Assembly: GCF_000211855.2 (NCBI RefSeq)
Contig: NC_015638.1
Location: 1,550,001 to 1,614,000, forward strand
Origin: Lacinutrix sp. 5H-3-7-4
GTDB lineage: Bacteria; Bacteroidota; Bacteroidia; Flavobacteriales; Flavobacteriaceae
DNA length: 64,000 nucleotides
Direction of reading: 5' to 3'
Notes under the pieces: generated by a model
Seen by the model: the letters and a program-made list of their open reading frames with translations, nothing else
Database searches by the model: none
What the model was told of the DNA's origin: nothing
Shown here: piece after piece, positions 47,701 through 56,893 of the stretch
Position numbering within the stretch: the first letter of the stretch is position 1
How the letters are laid out: each line of letters starts with the position of its first letter
Program-made: the position numbers and the translations under genes

Positions 47701-50700
47701 TGGAATAGTAACAAGCGAAGCCACACCAGGCGGTACCTATGCATTTAATCCAATACCAACAGATGCTGCTAGTATAGACCCAGTAACAGGAACAGTAACA
47801 GGAGCCACATCTGCCACTGTTTATATGGTAGAATATAGCTTAGGAGGCGCTTGTCCGTCATCAACAATAGAAACGCTAACCGTTTTAACTACCGATGATG
47901 CTAGTGTAACCTACACACCAACCTGTGATGGTGGCGTTGTAGATTCAGAAGCCACACCAGGCGGAAGCTATGCATTTAATACTGTGCCAACAGATGGTGC
48001 GATTTTAGATACCACTACAGGCGCTATAACCGGAGGCACACCAGGAGCAAGTTACACCGTAGATTATACAACAAATGGTAGCTGTCCAGCAACAAGTACA
48101 ACAACTGTAACAGCCAACCCACTACCAACAGTAGTAACACCAACACCTTTAGAAGTATGTGATGATGCGACACCAGATGGAATAACAGCAATAGATTTAA
48201 CATTAAAAAATCAAGAGATATCAGGCGGAAATCCAGCCTATACAGTAAGCTATTATTTTACACCATTAGACGCAATAAATGCGACCAATCCATTAGCCAT
48301 ACCTTATACCAACCAAACACCAAATATGCAAACGGTATATGTTCGAGTAGAAGATGCAAACACGGGATGTTTTGATACAACGAGTTTAGAATTAGTAGTT
48401 GAGCAAGCACCAGTAGCCTTTACACCAGCAGCTTTAGAATACTGTGATCCAGACAGTGATGGGTTTGGAGAGTTTATGCTATCAGATACCGAAGCAGAAA
48501 TCACAGCAGGCGCACCAGGACTAACAGTCACTTACCATGAAACGATGGCCGATGCTATGAATAATGTTAATGCCTTATCAAGTCCTTACAATAACATTGT
48601 AGCAAACATGCAAACAATTTATGTACGAGTAGAAAGCTCTACCATAGCAACAGACTGTGCGAGTTTTGTAGAACTTGTATTAATAGTCAACCCAACACCA
48701 CAAATAACCGATCCAACAGCGTTAGAAGTTTGTGATGATGATGCCGATGGTTTTGCTACATTTAATTTACCAAGTAAAGATGCCGAGATTCTAAATTTAT
48801 TAGATACCGATCCAACAAACGATTTAGATCCAACGCAATACACAGTAACATATTATATAACACCAGGCGATGCTATGGCAGGTACAAACCCAATAGCAAC
48901 ACCAAACGCTTATGTTAATACTAGTAACCCGCAAATAGTACATGTACGAGTAGAAGACACAGCTAATGATTGTTTTACAAACACGACATTAGAGCTTATA
49001 GTTAACCCATTACCAGTACTTGTGCAACCAGATCCTTTAGCCTTGTGTGATGTTAATAATCCAGGAGATGAAGTAGAAGCCTTCACTTTAGAAGATGCAA
49101 ATGCACAAATACTAAACGGTCAAACGGGTATAACACTAACATACTTTGATACACAAGCAGGAGCCGATACTAATGATGCAGCCGCACAAATATTCAGTCC
49201 ATATACCAATACGGTAAACCCACAAACAGTATATGTACGAGCAGAAAATGATAACACAGGCTGTGTAAGCACGATCACATTAGACCTTCGTGTCAATCCA
49301 TTACCATCACCAGTTGCAATGCCAGCAGCTATTGAAGAATGTGATGATGATAATGATGGTTTTGCAAGTTTCGATTTAGACGCCCAAAGTGCTATAATCA
49401 CCAATGGAGAGCCAGATATCACTATTAGTTACTATGAGACGCAAGATGATGCTATGAATATGGTAAACCCATTAGTGAGTCCATACAATAATATTGTAGC
49501 CAATATGCAAACCATTTATGTTTTAGCAGAAAATGATAACACAGGCTGTTTTACAATAGTCGAAATGCCATTAATTGTACAACCAGCACCAGTAGTACCA
49601 TTAGATATCGAGGACTATATTATTTGTGATGACGATGATGATGGATTCAATCAATTTGATTTTGATGCAGTAATTACACCACAAATCTTTACAGCAGGAC
49701 AAACAGTGGCAGATTTCACACTAACGTATCACACAACACAAGCTAATGCCGATTCAGGAAACAACCCAATTATTAATACCAGTAACTATACAAATAACTC
49801 TAACCCACAAACCATTTACATTCGATTAGAGAGTAATACTAATGGATGTGTTACTACAGGAGAATTTATAATACGTGTAGAGTTTCCACCAGTATTAGAT
49901 CCAAACTACGATAATGAGTTAGCACAATGTGATGATTTAGACGCTAACTATATGGAAGCCAATGACGGTTTCACTTCTTTTGATTTAACAGTAGAAGATT
50001 CAGAAATAGTAAATGGCAACAACAGTTGGGTTGTAACCTATTATGAAACAATGGCAGATGCTCAAGGCGATGTAAATGCAATAGCAGACCCAACCAACTA
50101 TACCAATACCATGAATGGTCCACAAACACTTTATGTACGTGTGACCGATAACGATACAGGGTGTTTTTCATTTACAACAGTGACATTACGAGTACTTCCA
50201 AACCCATCACCAACACCAGATCCAGAAGATTTGATAGTGTGTGATGATACCAACGCAGGTGATTTAATAGAAGTTTTCGATTTAACACAAAATGAAATAG
50301 CAATTATTAATGGAGAATTAAATGTAACGGCAAGTTACTACACCAGTCAAGACGATGCCATTACAGGAAACAATGCAATAGCAGACCCAACAATGCATAC
50401 TAATGAAGATCCAAACAATCCAGGAACAGGTATAACACCACAAACCATTTATGTACGTCTAACCAATGGCGATGATAACACAGGATTAAACGGTACAGGA
50501 TGTTACAGTTTAGTAAGTTTTGATGTTATTGTAAACCCATTACCAACAGTAACACCAGTAGACGATTATATTATTTGTGAGCTGTTTAATGATGGTATGG
50601 CCGATTTTGATTTAGACGGCACGATGACAGCAGCAATATTAAACGGTCAAGACCCGTCAATATTCACTGTAAGTTATCATGAAACACAGGCAGAAGCAGA

Positions 50701-52201
50701 TGCAGCCATCAATGGATTAAACAGTCCGTATACCAATATTACCAATCCACAAACCATATATGTAAACATCACCAATACTATTACAGGCTGTGATGTAGCG
50801 ACACTAAACTTTAATATAGAAGTACAAGAAGCAGCACAAGCCAATCCAGATGGAGTAGCAATAGTATATGAGCAATGTGATGACAATATGGAGTTTGATG
50901 GCGACCCAAGTAACGATACAGTACAGTTTAATTTAGAAACACAAAACCCATTTGTTTTAGATGGACAAGACGCTAATAACTACACTGTAAGTTACTATGA
51001 AAATCAAGCAGATGCAGATGCAGGTACAAACCCATTACCATTTTTATACGAAAACACTAGTAATCCACAAGTAATTATTGTTCGTGTAGATAATGATACC
51101 ATGATAGTAACACCAATAAGTTTAGACCTAAGCAGTTTAACAACAGGATTAGATGTTGATAGTGATGGAAATATAGATACAATAGATACCAATGGCGATG
51201 GCGTGTTCGATATAGTAGATATCAATGGCGATGGCATAGCAGAAGGATTTGATAGTGATGCCGATGGTATTATAGATTATATAGATTTAGATGGCGATGG
51301 CAATGGTGATTTAGTAGACCTAAATAACGATGGCGTTGTAGATAATGGTCAAGACAGTTCAATATGTTATGAAACCGCTGAAGTTACTCTACAAGTCAAC
51401 CCGTTACCAGCCTTTGATTTAGACGATAGTTACCTACTATGTATCAATACTAATGGTACAGAAGTAGTAAACTCACCACTAGTAGATACAGGTTTAGATG
51501 CTTCATTATATAGTTTTGAATGGAGCTATGAAGGCAATGTTATGGCAGGAGAAACAGGACCATCAATCATGCCAACCGAAGGCGGAAACTATAGTGTAAT
51601 AGTAACAGATACCTCTACAAGTGCAAATACAATGTGTATGAGTAGTGATAGTACAGTAGTAGATGTAAGCGAACCACCAGTAATTAGTTACGAGCTATTA
51701 ACAGCAGCCTTTGCAGACCAACACGATGTGCAAGTAACAGCAAGTGGAAGCACAGCAACTTCAATAGCCGTGTATGAATTTAGTTTAAACGGTGGTGCTT
51801 GGCAATTAGGAACAGCAAATGCAGATGGAAGTTACAGTCACACCTTTACCAACATACCAGCAGGCGGTATAGTTGTAACCGCAAGAGATGTTAATGGTTG
51901 TGGAGAAGTAAGTGAAGAAATCATGGTACTAGACTACCCAGTTTACTTTACACCAAATGGCGATGGTTATAACGAAACATGGAATATATATAGCATCTCA
52001 AATTACCCAGATGCTAAGATTTACATCTTTGATCGTTTTGGAAAACTATTAAAACAAATAAGTCCATTAGGCGATGGTTGGAACGGAACTTACAATGGTA
52101 ACCCAATGCCAACAAGTGACTACTGGTTTACAGTAGAATATACAGACACAGCAACAAATACTAAAAAGCACTTTAGAGCACACTTTACATTAAAGCGTTA
52201 A
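44795..52201 (+). CDS. Giant repetitive surface protein with type B T9SS C-terminal domain
   Basis: A protein of 2468 residues. A signal peptide (LLFISIPVFAQ) is followed by a CUB-like domain (about 28-135), a PKD domain with WNFGDGSP (about 168-240) and a choice-of-anchor-L domain with FLFASDEYGAFQCSFSD (about 250-510). Next come many units of about 90-110 residues with the pattern CDDxxDGxxxFDLT ... NPQTIYVRV. Three shorter TPTCDGGV...TPGG units (about 75 residues each) interrupt them near 880-1108. One late unit carries an Asp-rich calcium-binding insert. The end, FTPNGDGYNETWNIY to FTLKR, is the gliding-motility-associated (type B) sorting domain that directs export by T9SS. It is probably an adhesin like SprB; ligand unknown. 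Confidence 0.9.
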   Translation: MRNFTLIIFLLFISIPVFAQDILMQNGTFNQCSGTLYDSGGPSANYSSDENFVLTICPDGPDQFIQLDFTTFGTQGGSDILTIYDGDDTTAPVIGSFDGGGVTSDPGTIMASITSATGCLTLEFVSNATGNTIGWAADIDCFTDCQTITPSIDSTNPAVNGTGVVQVLVGTTVDFTGSAVFSEDGTGATYNWNFGDGSPFGTGEMVSNQFDTIGTYTTTLTVTDTNPLGCSETATVTVQVLGPYIDVDQTTYTVPQLVEDVLINSPCATVSNINWSTGTNFGDVNGIGYFSALPGAFGFDAGIVLNSGDAMEAEGPESGIQSSGGGAWPGDADLEAEINTDLDNTPGDDLPAGNSRNASFIEFDFVPLADTITFNFLFASDEYGAFQCSFSDAFAFLLTDLSTNTTTNLALVPGTTDVVSVFTVRDNAFAGGCSSENPTYFDSYHGAGGEPAANAPIDYLGYTVPMAAIANVTPNNNYRIKLVVADARDTSYNSAVFLEAGSFSLGGDLGDDITINAGTAECQGTPVVLDTQLPTATHTWYLDGVVIPGETNSTLNATQDGEYTVDITFSATCMASDSIIIEFIPGPTIQAVNTITECDDGSGAVVFDLTENDAPAFGAQDQTANSLSYHNSNADAMNGVNPIGDPVNYNGTDGEIIYIRIEDNTGTCADIDMFTLEYLTVALNDAPDIVVCDDLSNDGQEEFDLTNQDAAVLGAQAASDFIVTYHSSIADADTGANPLTSPYTSSGEIIYVRIESVASSVCYISSQNDAEGFTITINPIAEAAQPSNLELCDDSSNDGVEIFDLTTEEAVILNGQDPANYTVSYYEQPGDVATSTNAIATPGAYPNMSSPQTIYVRVDDNSNPACFGETSFTITVNPEDDSTFTMQPTCDGATVDTVATPGGTYVLNPDPADGSVIDATTGTITDGLSGASYTVDYTTNGTCPSTSSFTVTVDITNDASFTMNATCDGGIVTSEATPGGTYAFNPIPTDAASIDPVTGTVTGATSATVYMVEYSLGGACPSSTIETLTVLTTDDASVTYTPTCDGGVVDSEATPGGSYAFNTVPTDGAILDTTTGAITGGTPGASYTVDYTTNGSCPATSTTTVTANPLPTVVTPTPLEVCDDATPDGITAIDLTLKNQEISGGNPAYTVSYYFTPLDAINATNPLAIPYTNQTPNMQTVYVRVEDANTGCFDTTSLELVVEQAPVAFTPAALEYCDPDSDGFGEFMLSDTEAEITAGAPGLTVTYHETMADAMNNVNALSSPYNNIVANMQTIYVRVESSTIATDCASFVELVLIVNPTPQITDPTALEVCDDDADGFATFNLPSKDAEILNLLDTDPTNDLDPTQYTVTYYITPGDAMAGTNPIATPNAYVNTSNPQIVHVRVEDTANDCFTNTTLELIVNPLPVLVQPDPLALCDVNNPGDEVEAFTLEDANAQILNGQTGITLTYFDTQAGADTNDAAAQIFSPYTNTVNPQTVYVRAENDNTGCVSTITLDLRVNPLPSPVAMPAAIEECDDDNDGFASFDLDAQSAIITNGEPDITISYYETQDDAMNMVNPLVSPYNNIVANMQTIYVLAENDNTGCFTIVEMPLIVQPAPVVPLDIEDYIICDDDDDGFNQFDFDAVITPQIFTAGQTVADFTLTYHTTQANADSGNNPIINTSNYTNNSNPQTIYIRLESNTNGCVTTGEFIIRVEFPPVLDPNYDNELAQCDDLDANYMEANDGFTSFDLTVEDSEIVNGNNSWVVTYYETMADAQGDVNAIADPTNYTNTMNGPQTLYVRVTDNDTGCFSFTTVTLRVLPNPSPTPDPEDLIVCDDTNAGDLIEVFDLTQNEIAIINGELNVTASYYTSQDDAITGNNAIADPTMHTNEDPNNPGTGITPQTIYVRLTNGDDNTGLNGTGCYSLVSFDVIVNPLPTVTPVDDYIICELFNDGMADFDLDGTMTAAILNGQDPSIFTVSYHETQAEADAAINGLNSPYTNITNPQTIYVNITNTITGCDVATLNFNIEVQEAAQANPDGVAIVYEQCDDNMEFDGDPSNDTVQFNLETQNPFVLDGQDANNYTVSYYENQADADAGTNPLPFLYENTSNPQVIIVRVDNDTMIVTPISLDLSSLTTGLDVDSDGNIDTIDTNGDGVFDIVDINGDGIAEGFDSDADGIIDYIDLDGDGNGDLVDLNNDGVVDNGQDSSICYETAEVTLQVNPLPAFDLDDSYLLCINTNGTEVVNSPLVDTGLDASLYSFEWSYEGNVMAGETGPSIMPTEGGNYSVIVTDTSTSANTMCMSSDSTVVDVSEPPVISYELLTAAFADQHDVQVTASGSTATSIAVYEFSLNGGAWQLGTANADGSYSHTFTNIPAGGIVVTARDVNGCGEVSEEIMVLDYPVYFTPNGDGYNETWNIYSISNYPDAKIYIFDRFGKLLKQISPLGDGWNGTYNGNPMPTSDYWFTVEYTDTATNTKKHFRAHFTLKR

Positions 52202-52235
52202 AACTAAAGTAAAACACATAGTAAATAGTAAACAC

Positions 52236-52272
52236 AAAAAAACCTGAACGACGAATCGTTCAGGTTTTTTTT
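52236..52272. terminator. Bidirectional terminator between the adhesin and nfu genes
   Basis: An 11-bp stem (AACCTGAACGA 52241-52251, TCGTTCAGGTT 52256-52266) with loop CGAA is flanked by an A run and a T run on either side. It therefore works for both converging genes. Confidence 0.88.
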
Positions 52273-52313
52273 ATTATGTAATAATTAATAAGGTTTAATA
52301 GCTTAAAGAATAA

Positions 52314-53216
52314 TTAACCATTTATAGCTTCAACTGTGTTAACCTTTCCTTTTAGCATTTCCTTTAGCATGTTTTCAATACCATTTTTTAAAGTAAAAGT
52401 AGATGAAGGACAACCGCTACAAGCTCCTTGAAGTATTACTTTTACAGTTTTAGTATCTGCATTGTATGATTCAAATTGAATATTTCCACCATCACTGGCT
52501 ACAGCTGGCTTTACATATTCTTCAAGAATATTTACTATTTCTTTAGACGTATCATCTAAAGTTTCAAAATGAGCATCAACATTTTTAGTAGACTTCTCAA
52601 TGGCTTCTGGTGCATTTGCCGAAATTATTTCTTTTCCATCTTCAATATAAGAACGAATAAACTCTCTTAGTTCATTTGTTATTTCTTGCCATTCTGCTAC
52701 ATCGTATTTTGTAACTGAAACATAATTTTCATCTATAAAAACACTTTTTACAAATGGTAAGTGAAATAATTCTGTAGCTAAAGGAGATGGTTTTGCGTCA
52801 TCAATTGTTACAAACTCGTAAGCAGCATTAGCTATTTTTTTATTAGCTACAAATTTAATTACAGAAGGATTAGGAGTGCTTTCTGCATATACGGTAACAG
52901 GCACTTTTTTAGAAGTTGCATTTTCTGTAATAACTATTCCGCCTTTATTTAAATAGGCTTTTATTTGTTCTGAAACTTCGTCTTGTACATCTTTCCACTC
53001 AACAATATTAAAGCGTTCAATAGCAATAAAATTACTAGTTATATAAACTTTTTTCACAAATGGTAAATAGAAAAGCTCTTGTGCTAAAGGAGATTCTTTA
53101 GCTTCATCTATATTATTAAATTCAAAACTTTGATGTTGTGTTATAAACTGATTTAATTCAAATTTTATAATTGAATTATTTGATGTTTCTTGTATAGTTA
53201 CTTGAAAAGGAGTCAT
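52314..53216 (-). CDS. NifU-like iron-sulfur carrier with duplicated Nfu N-terminal domain
   Basis: A protein of 300 residues from ATG 53216. The frame opens at 53255, but a likely promoter lies between, so the shorter start is preferred. Two tandem Nfu N-terminal domains are visible, each with the pattern ESPLAQELFYLPFVKKVYI or KPSPLATELFHLPFVKSVFI (about residues 5-95 and 108-195). The C-terminal NifU domain has ACSGCPSSTFTL (about 220-300), whose CxxC binds a transient [4Fe-4S] cluster for delivery to apoproteins. Single N domains are the norm in Nfu proteins, so the duplication is notable. Confidence 0.9.
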   Translation of the reverse strand: MTPFQVTIQETSNNSIIKFELNQFITQHQSFEFNNIDEAKESPLAQELFYLPFVKKVYITSNFIAIERFNIVEWKDVQDEVSEQIKAYLNKGGIVITENATSKKVPVTVYAESTPNPSVIKFVANKKIANAAYEFVTIDDAKPSPLATELFHLPFVKSVFIDENYVSVTKYDVAEWQEITNELREFIRSYIEDGKEIISANAPEAIEKSTKNVDAHFETLDDTSKEIVNILEEYVKPAVASDGGNIQFESYNADTKTVKVILQGACSGCPSSTFTLKNGIENMLKEMLKGKVNTVEAING

Positions 53217-53234
53217 TAGGCAATTATTTTTATG

Positions 53235-53266
53235 CAAAAGTACTAAATCTAACATTGAAGCATCAA
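53235..53266 (-). promoter_or_regulatory. Probable promoter of the nfu gene
   Basis: On the minus strand TTG (53264-53266), a 21-base spacer and TACTTTTG (53235-53242) match the Bacteroidota pattern. The -7 end is 18 bases before ATG 53216, so the upstream part of the frame would not be transcribed. Confidence 0.6.
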
Positions 53267-53381
53267 TATATTTAACTAATAATAGCGCTTTTGAATTAAT
53301 GAAAAGTTTAGTTTATTTGATAAATCCTTTTTATATTGGTAGCTTTAACTTTTGTAAGCTAAATTATAAGAAGTAAATCTT

Positions 53382-53389
53382 TATATTTG
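53382..53389 (+). promoter_or_regulatory. Probable -7 element of the PorP/SprF-like gene
   Basis: TATATTTG matches TAnnTTTG exactly, about 88 bases before ATG 53478. The nearest TTTG upstream (53351-53354) is 27 bases away, longer than usual. Confidence 0.45.
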
Positions 53390-53477
53390 GCAAGAATATA
53401 ATTTATTAGTTAAAAAAGAGTTAATAATAGCATTAGCTAGAATTTTTCAACCAACATCTACTTTGAAAAAAGATATT

Positions 53478-54497
53478 ATGAGATTAAAAAAGTTATTTAT
53501 ATTAGCGGTTTCAGTGTTCTTTACTTGCCAAATTGCTGAAGCACAAGAAGGTCTTCCAATATATTCAGACTATCTTACAGATAATTATTACTTAATACAC
53601 CCATCTATGGCTGGAGCAGCTAATTGCTCTAAAGTTAGGGTTACAGGTCGCCAACAATGGTTTGGTGATGATGATGCACCTGCATTATTAACAGCAAGTG
53701 TTAACGGTAGAATTGGAGAAAGCAATTCTGGTATTGGTGCTATAGCATATTCAGATAAAAATGGATTTCATTCTCAAAACGGTGTTTATTTAACTTATGC
53801 TTATCACATTTTATTTTCAAGAAGTACTGTAGATTTAAATCAATTATCTTTTGGTCTTAGCGCAGGAGCTCTACAATATAAATTAGATGAGTCTACGTTT
53901 TTGCAAGATGGAAATGGTGATCCTTTAATTTCTGGAATAGAGCAATCTGCCACAGAGTTTAATGTTGATTTTGGCTTTTCTTATAATTTGTATGATTTTT
54001 ACGCTCATGCAACCGTTAAAAATTTACTTAATAATGATGGAGTAAATTTTAACAATAATGCTAATGGGCTTAACTTTAATAATCTTAGAACATATTTATT
54101 TTCTGTAGGTAATACATTTAGTAAATTTAATAGTGATTGGAGTTTTGAACCTTCAGTTATGTTTATGTATAGAGAAGCTACAGAAGAAGCGTCTTTCGAT
54201 TTTAACGTTAAAGCCTATAAAACTATGGACTTTGGTAAAATTTGGGGAGGTATTTCATATAGAAGAAGTTTAGATGGAGCAGAGTTTCAACAAGGTTCTG
54301 GTGTGAGTAGCCAAAAATTACAATATATAACACCTTTATTAGGCGTTAATGTTAACGACTTTATGTTTGCATATACTTATAGTTACCAATCTAACTCGGT
54401 AGTATTTAATAATGGTGGTTTTCACCAAATTACTTTAGGGTATAACTTTGGTTGTGCAAAAGAGCGTTACCACTGTAACTGTCCTGCAATTAACTAA
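53478..54497 (+). CDS. PorP/SprF family type IX secretion membrane protein
   Basis: A protein of 339 residues from ATG 53478 (an in-frame TTG at 53463 is less likely because it adds charged residues before the signal). The signal peptide ends in CQIAEAQ. The family opening is visible: GLPIYSDYLTDNYYLIHPSMAGAAN, here split by a turn, with RQQWFG soon after. The barrel-like remainder ends in LGYNFGCAKERYHCNCPAIN. PorP/SprF proteins are outer-membrane partners needed for secretion or attachment of adhesins with type B C-terminal domains. The giant adhesin upstream is the natural partner, separated only by the convergent nfu gene. Confidence 0.93.
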   Translation: MRLKKLFILAVSVFFTCQIAEAQEGLPIYSDYLTDNYYLIHPSMAGAANCSKVRVTGRQQWFGDDDAPALLTASVNGRIGESNSGIGAIAYSDKNGFHSQNGVYLTYAYHILFSRSTVDLNQLSFGLSAGALQYKLDESTFLQDGNGDPLISGIEQSATEFNVDFGFSYNLYDFYAHATVKNLLNNDGVNFNNNANGLNFNNLRTYLFSVGNTFSKFNSDWSFEPSVMFMYREATEEASFDFNVKAYKTMDFGKIWGGISYRRSLDGAEFQQGSGVSSQKLQYITPLLGVNVNDFMFAYTYSYQSNSVVFNNGGFHQITLGYNFGCAKERYHCNCPAIN

Positions 54498-54515
54498 ACT
54501 GTTTAAAATATATAA

Positions 54516-54548
54516 TAAAACGCCATTGCTTTGCAGTGGCGTTTTTGT
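54516..54548 (+). terminator. Rho-independent terminator after the PorP/SprF-like gene
   Basis: CGCCATTGC (54521-54529) pairs with GCAGTGGCG (54533-54541) over 9 bp with one wobble and a TTT loop. A residues precede it and a T run follows. Confidence 0.85.
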
Positions 54549-54723
54549 TTTAAGCACATTTTTTAAAATAAAAAGGTAATTGAGTGTTTATTACGTACTA
54601 ATGAGTGAATAGGCTTTTAAAATGAGTAAAAAAGGCAAATTAGTACCTTGTGTAACCTTATTTTAAAATTTATAGTTTTATTATGCGATTAAAAGTGTGT
54701 AAGTTTATGTTTTACAATCTCAA

Positions 54724-56892
54724 ATGATAAAATATATACAAGGCATTGTTTTTTTGTTAAGCTTAATTTTAAGCCCGTTTGCTGTTGCCCAAACTAAAAG
54801 CAGTGATGCTTTTACAAATAAAAGTCAACAGTTTACTATAAGAGGTACCGTTAAAGAAAGTGATACAAAACGTCCTATTAAAAATGTAAGTATTCAAGTT
54901 AATGGAGGTAAATATACTTTTACAAATACAGAAGGCGCATTTAGGGTAGAAGCAAAAATTGGTGATGAACTTATAGTAAATCATAAAGATTTTCATACCA
55001 TATATTATACAATTGAGAGAGACGAAAATATAGATGTAGAAGTAGAGCCTAACATTAATAGTGTTCAGTCTAAAAAATACAGAAAGAACACAACGTTTGG
55101 AAGTCTTATAGATTCAGCTAAATTTTATAAAAGAAAATCTGCCGAAAAAAGTATTCAGTTTGTAAGTGAAAGTATAAAAAATAGCACATCGGCAAAAGAA
55201 AACGCCGAAGCTTTTGAAACACTTGGTGATATAAATATGTACTGGAAGCAGTATGATTTAGCTATTTCAAATTATAAAATAAGCTTAAATAGTGATCAAA
55301 ACAATGGCGTAAAACTAAAGCTTGCAAATGCATATAAGGCAAATAAAGAATACCAAAATAGTTTATTGGTTATACAAGGTTTAAAATTAAGTGACTTATC
55401 TAATTATCAAACTGTAGCATATTACGAAGCTTTAGGAGATACAAATAGAGCATTAAAAAAATACAATAGCTCTATAGAGTTCTATAAAACAGGATTAGAA
55501 GTAGCAAAACAGTATTTAATAAGCTCGAAAATAACAGATTTAAATTCAAAACTTGCACAAACATATAATGATAATGGAGCAAAAACAGAAGCAAAATCTT
55601 ACTACCAGAATGCATTGTCTCTTGCGGCTAAAGAAAATAAATCTCGAGCTATAAAAGAAAAAATTAAAGTAGCAGATTTTAATAACTCTAATGCAGAATA
55701 TGAGGAAGAGATTGTTTTAAGAAAAGAAGCTATACCACAAATAGAAGCTATAGAAACCGATTCTTTAATAGAAAATGAAAGCGATATTACAGTACAAAAA
55801 CAAAATTATAAAATAGGAACTGCCTATTACCTTCAAAAAGACTATAATAAAGCCATTCCTTTTTTAGAAAAAAGTGTAGAAGAAGCCAGCAAAAGAAAAG
55901 ATTTAGTAGTAGAAAAAGACGGAAACCGAAAGCTTTACGAAGTTTATAAAAGCGCAGGTGATTTTGAAAAAGCCCGAATTGCTTTTGATGAGTATGCAAA
56001 ATCTTTAGAAAAACTATACATAGAAAAAGAACAGCAAATAACACAAATAGCGCGTTTTAACAAAAATATAGCCGAAAAACAAAACCGTATTATATCTTTA
56101 GAAAACGATAGAGAATTATCGCAAAGCAAATACCAATTAACAACAGAGCGAAATAAAAATCAAAAAATTATAATTTACTCACTAGTAGGTGGTTTGCTAT
56201 TATTATCACTTGTAGCATACTTAATGTATAAATCTATAAAACAGCAAAAACTAGCAAATAATTTATTAGCATTAAAATCCTTACGAAGTCAAATGAATCC
56301 GCATTTTATATTCAATGCGTTAAACTCGGTAAATGGTTTTATAGCAATAAACGATGAGCGTACAGCAAACAAATATTTAAGTGATTTTTCTAAATTAATG
56401 CGTGCAGTATTAGAAAATAGCGAAGAAGATTTTATACCACTACAAAAAGAAATAGAACTTATAGAATTATATACAAAATTAGAACACTCTAGGTTTAAAA
56501 ATAAATTTGACTATAATATAACAGTAGACAAAGCCATAAACTTAGACCACTATAAAATACCACCAATGCTGCTTCAGCCCTATATAGAAAATGCTGTATG
56601 GCATGGTTTACGTTATAAAGAAACAAAAGGTGTATTAGATATATCTATAACAAAAACGGGAGCAAATCAAATTACTATTTCAATAATAGATAATGGTATA
56701 GGGCGTGAAAAATCAAAAGCCTTAAAAACAGCGAATCAAAAAAAGCAAAATTCAAAAGGTATGGGTAACATAAAAAAAAGAGTTTTTATATTAAACAATA
56801 TGTATAAAGATAAAGTAGATGTTTTTATAGATAATTTTAAAAATACTGGCGATACAGGAACTAAAGTTGTTGTTACTTTAAAACGCGATTGA
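54724..56892 (+). CDS. LytS-type sensor histidine kinase with CarboxypepD-regulatory and TPR sensor regions
   Basis: A protein of 722 residues. A signal peptide (LSLILSPFAVAQ) is followed by a CarboxypepD-regulatory-like β-domain (FTIRGTVKESDTKRPIKNV..., about 37-112). TPR-rich helices come next (about 125-430), then a coiled coil, one membrane helix (about 479-499) and a LytS/His_kinase domain with NPHFIFNALNSVN (phospho-acceptor His). The ATPase part has PPMLLQPYIENAVWHGLRY. A lipoprotein gene and a LytTR response regulator follow. The sensor portion is periplasmic, so it probably monitors envelope or secretion state. Confidence 0.9.
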   Translation: MIKYIQGIVFLLSLILSPFAVAQTKSSDAFTNKSQQFTIRGTVKESDTKRPIKNVSIQVNGGKYTFTNTEGAFRVEAKIGDELIVNHKDFHTIYYTIERDENIDVEVEPNINSVQSKKYRKNTTFGSLIDSAKFYKRKSAEKSIQFVSESIKNSTSAKENAEAFETLGDINMYWKQYDLAISNYKISLNSDQNNGVKLKLANAYKANKEYQNSLLVIQGLKLSDLSNYQTVAYYEALGDTNRALKKYNSSIEFYKTGLEVAKQYLISSKITDLNSKLAQTYNDNGAKTEAKSYYQNALSLAAKENKSRAIKEKIKVADFNNSNAEYEEEIVLRKEAIPQIEAIETDSLIENESDITVQKQNYKIGTAYYLQKDYNKAIPFLEKSVEEASKRKDLVVEKDGNRKLYEVYKSAGDFEKARIAFDEYAKSLEKLYIEKEQQITQIARFNKNIAEKQNRIISLENDRELSQSKYQLTTERNKNQKIIIYSLVGGLLLLSLVAYLMYKSIKQQKLANNLLALKSLRSQMNPHFIFNALNSVNGFIAINDERTANKYLSDFSKLMRAVLENSEEDFIPLQKEIELIELYTKLEHSRFKNKFDYNITVDKAINLDHYKIPPMLLQPYIENAVWHGLRYKETKGVLDISITKTGANQITISIIDNGIGREKSKALKTANQKKQNSKGMGNIKKRVFILNNMYKDKVDVFIDNFKNTGDTGTKVVVTLKRD

Positions 56893-56893
56893 T

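Noticed and set aside
46565-51405. CRISPR-like array in the repeated region
   Set aside because: The repeats are long, diverged and in frame as protein domains; there are no short identical repeats with unique spacers.
53217-53255. Upstream start for the nfu gene
   Set aside because: A promoter match lies at 53235-53266, so these codons would precede or overlap the transcription start.
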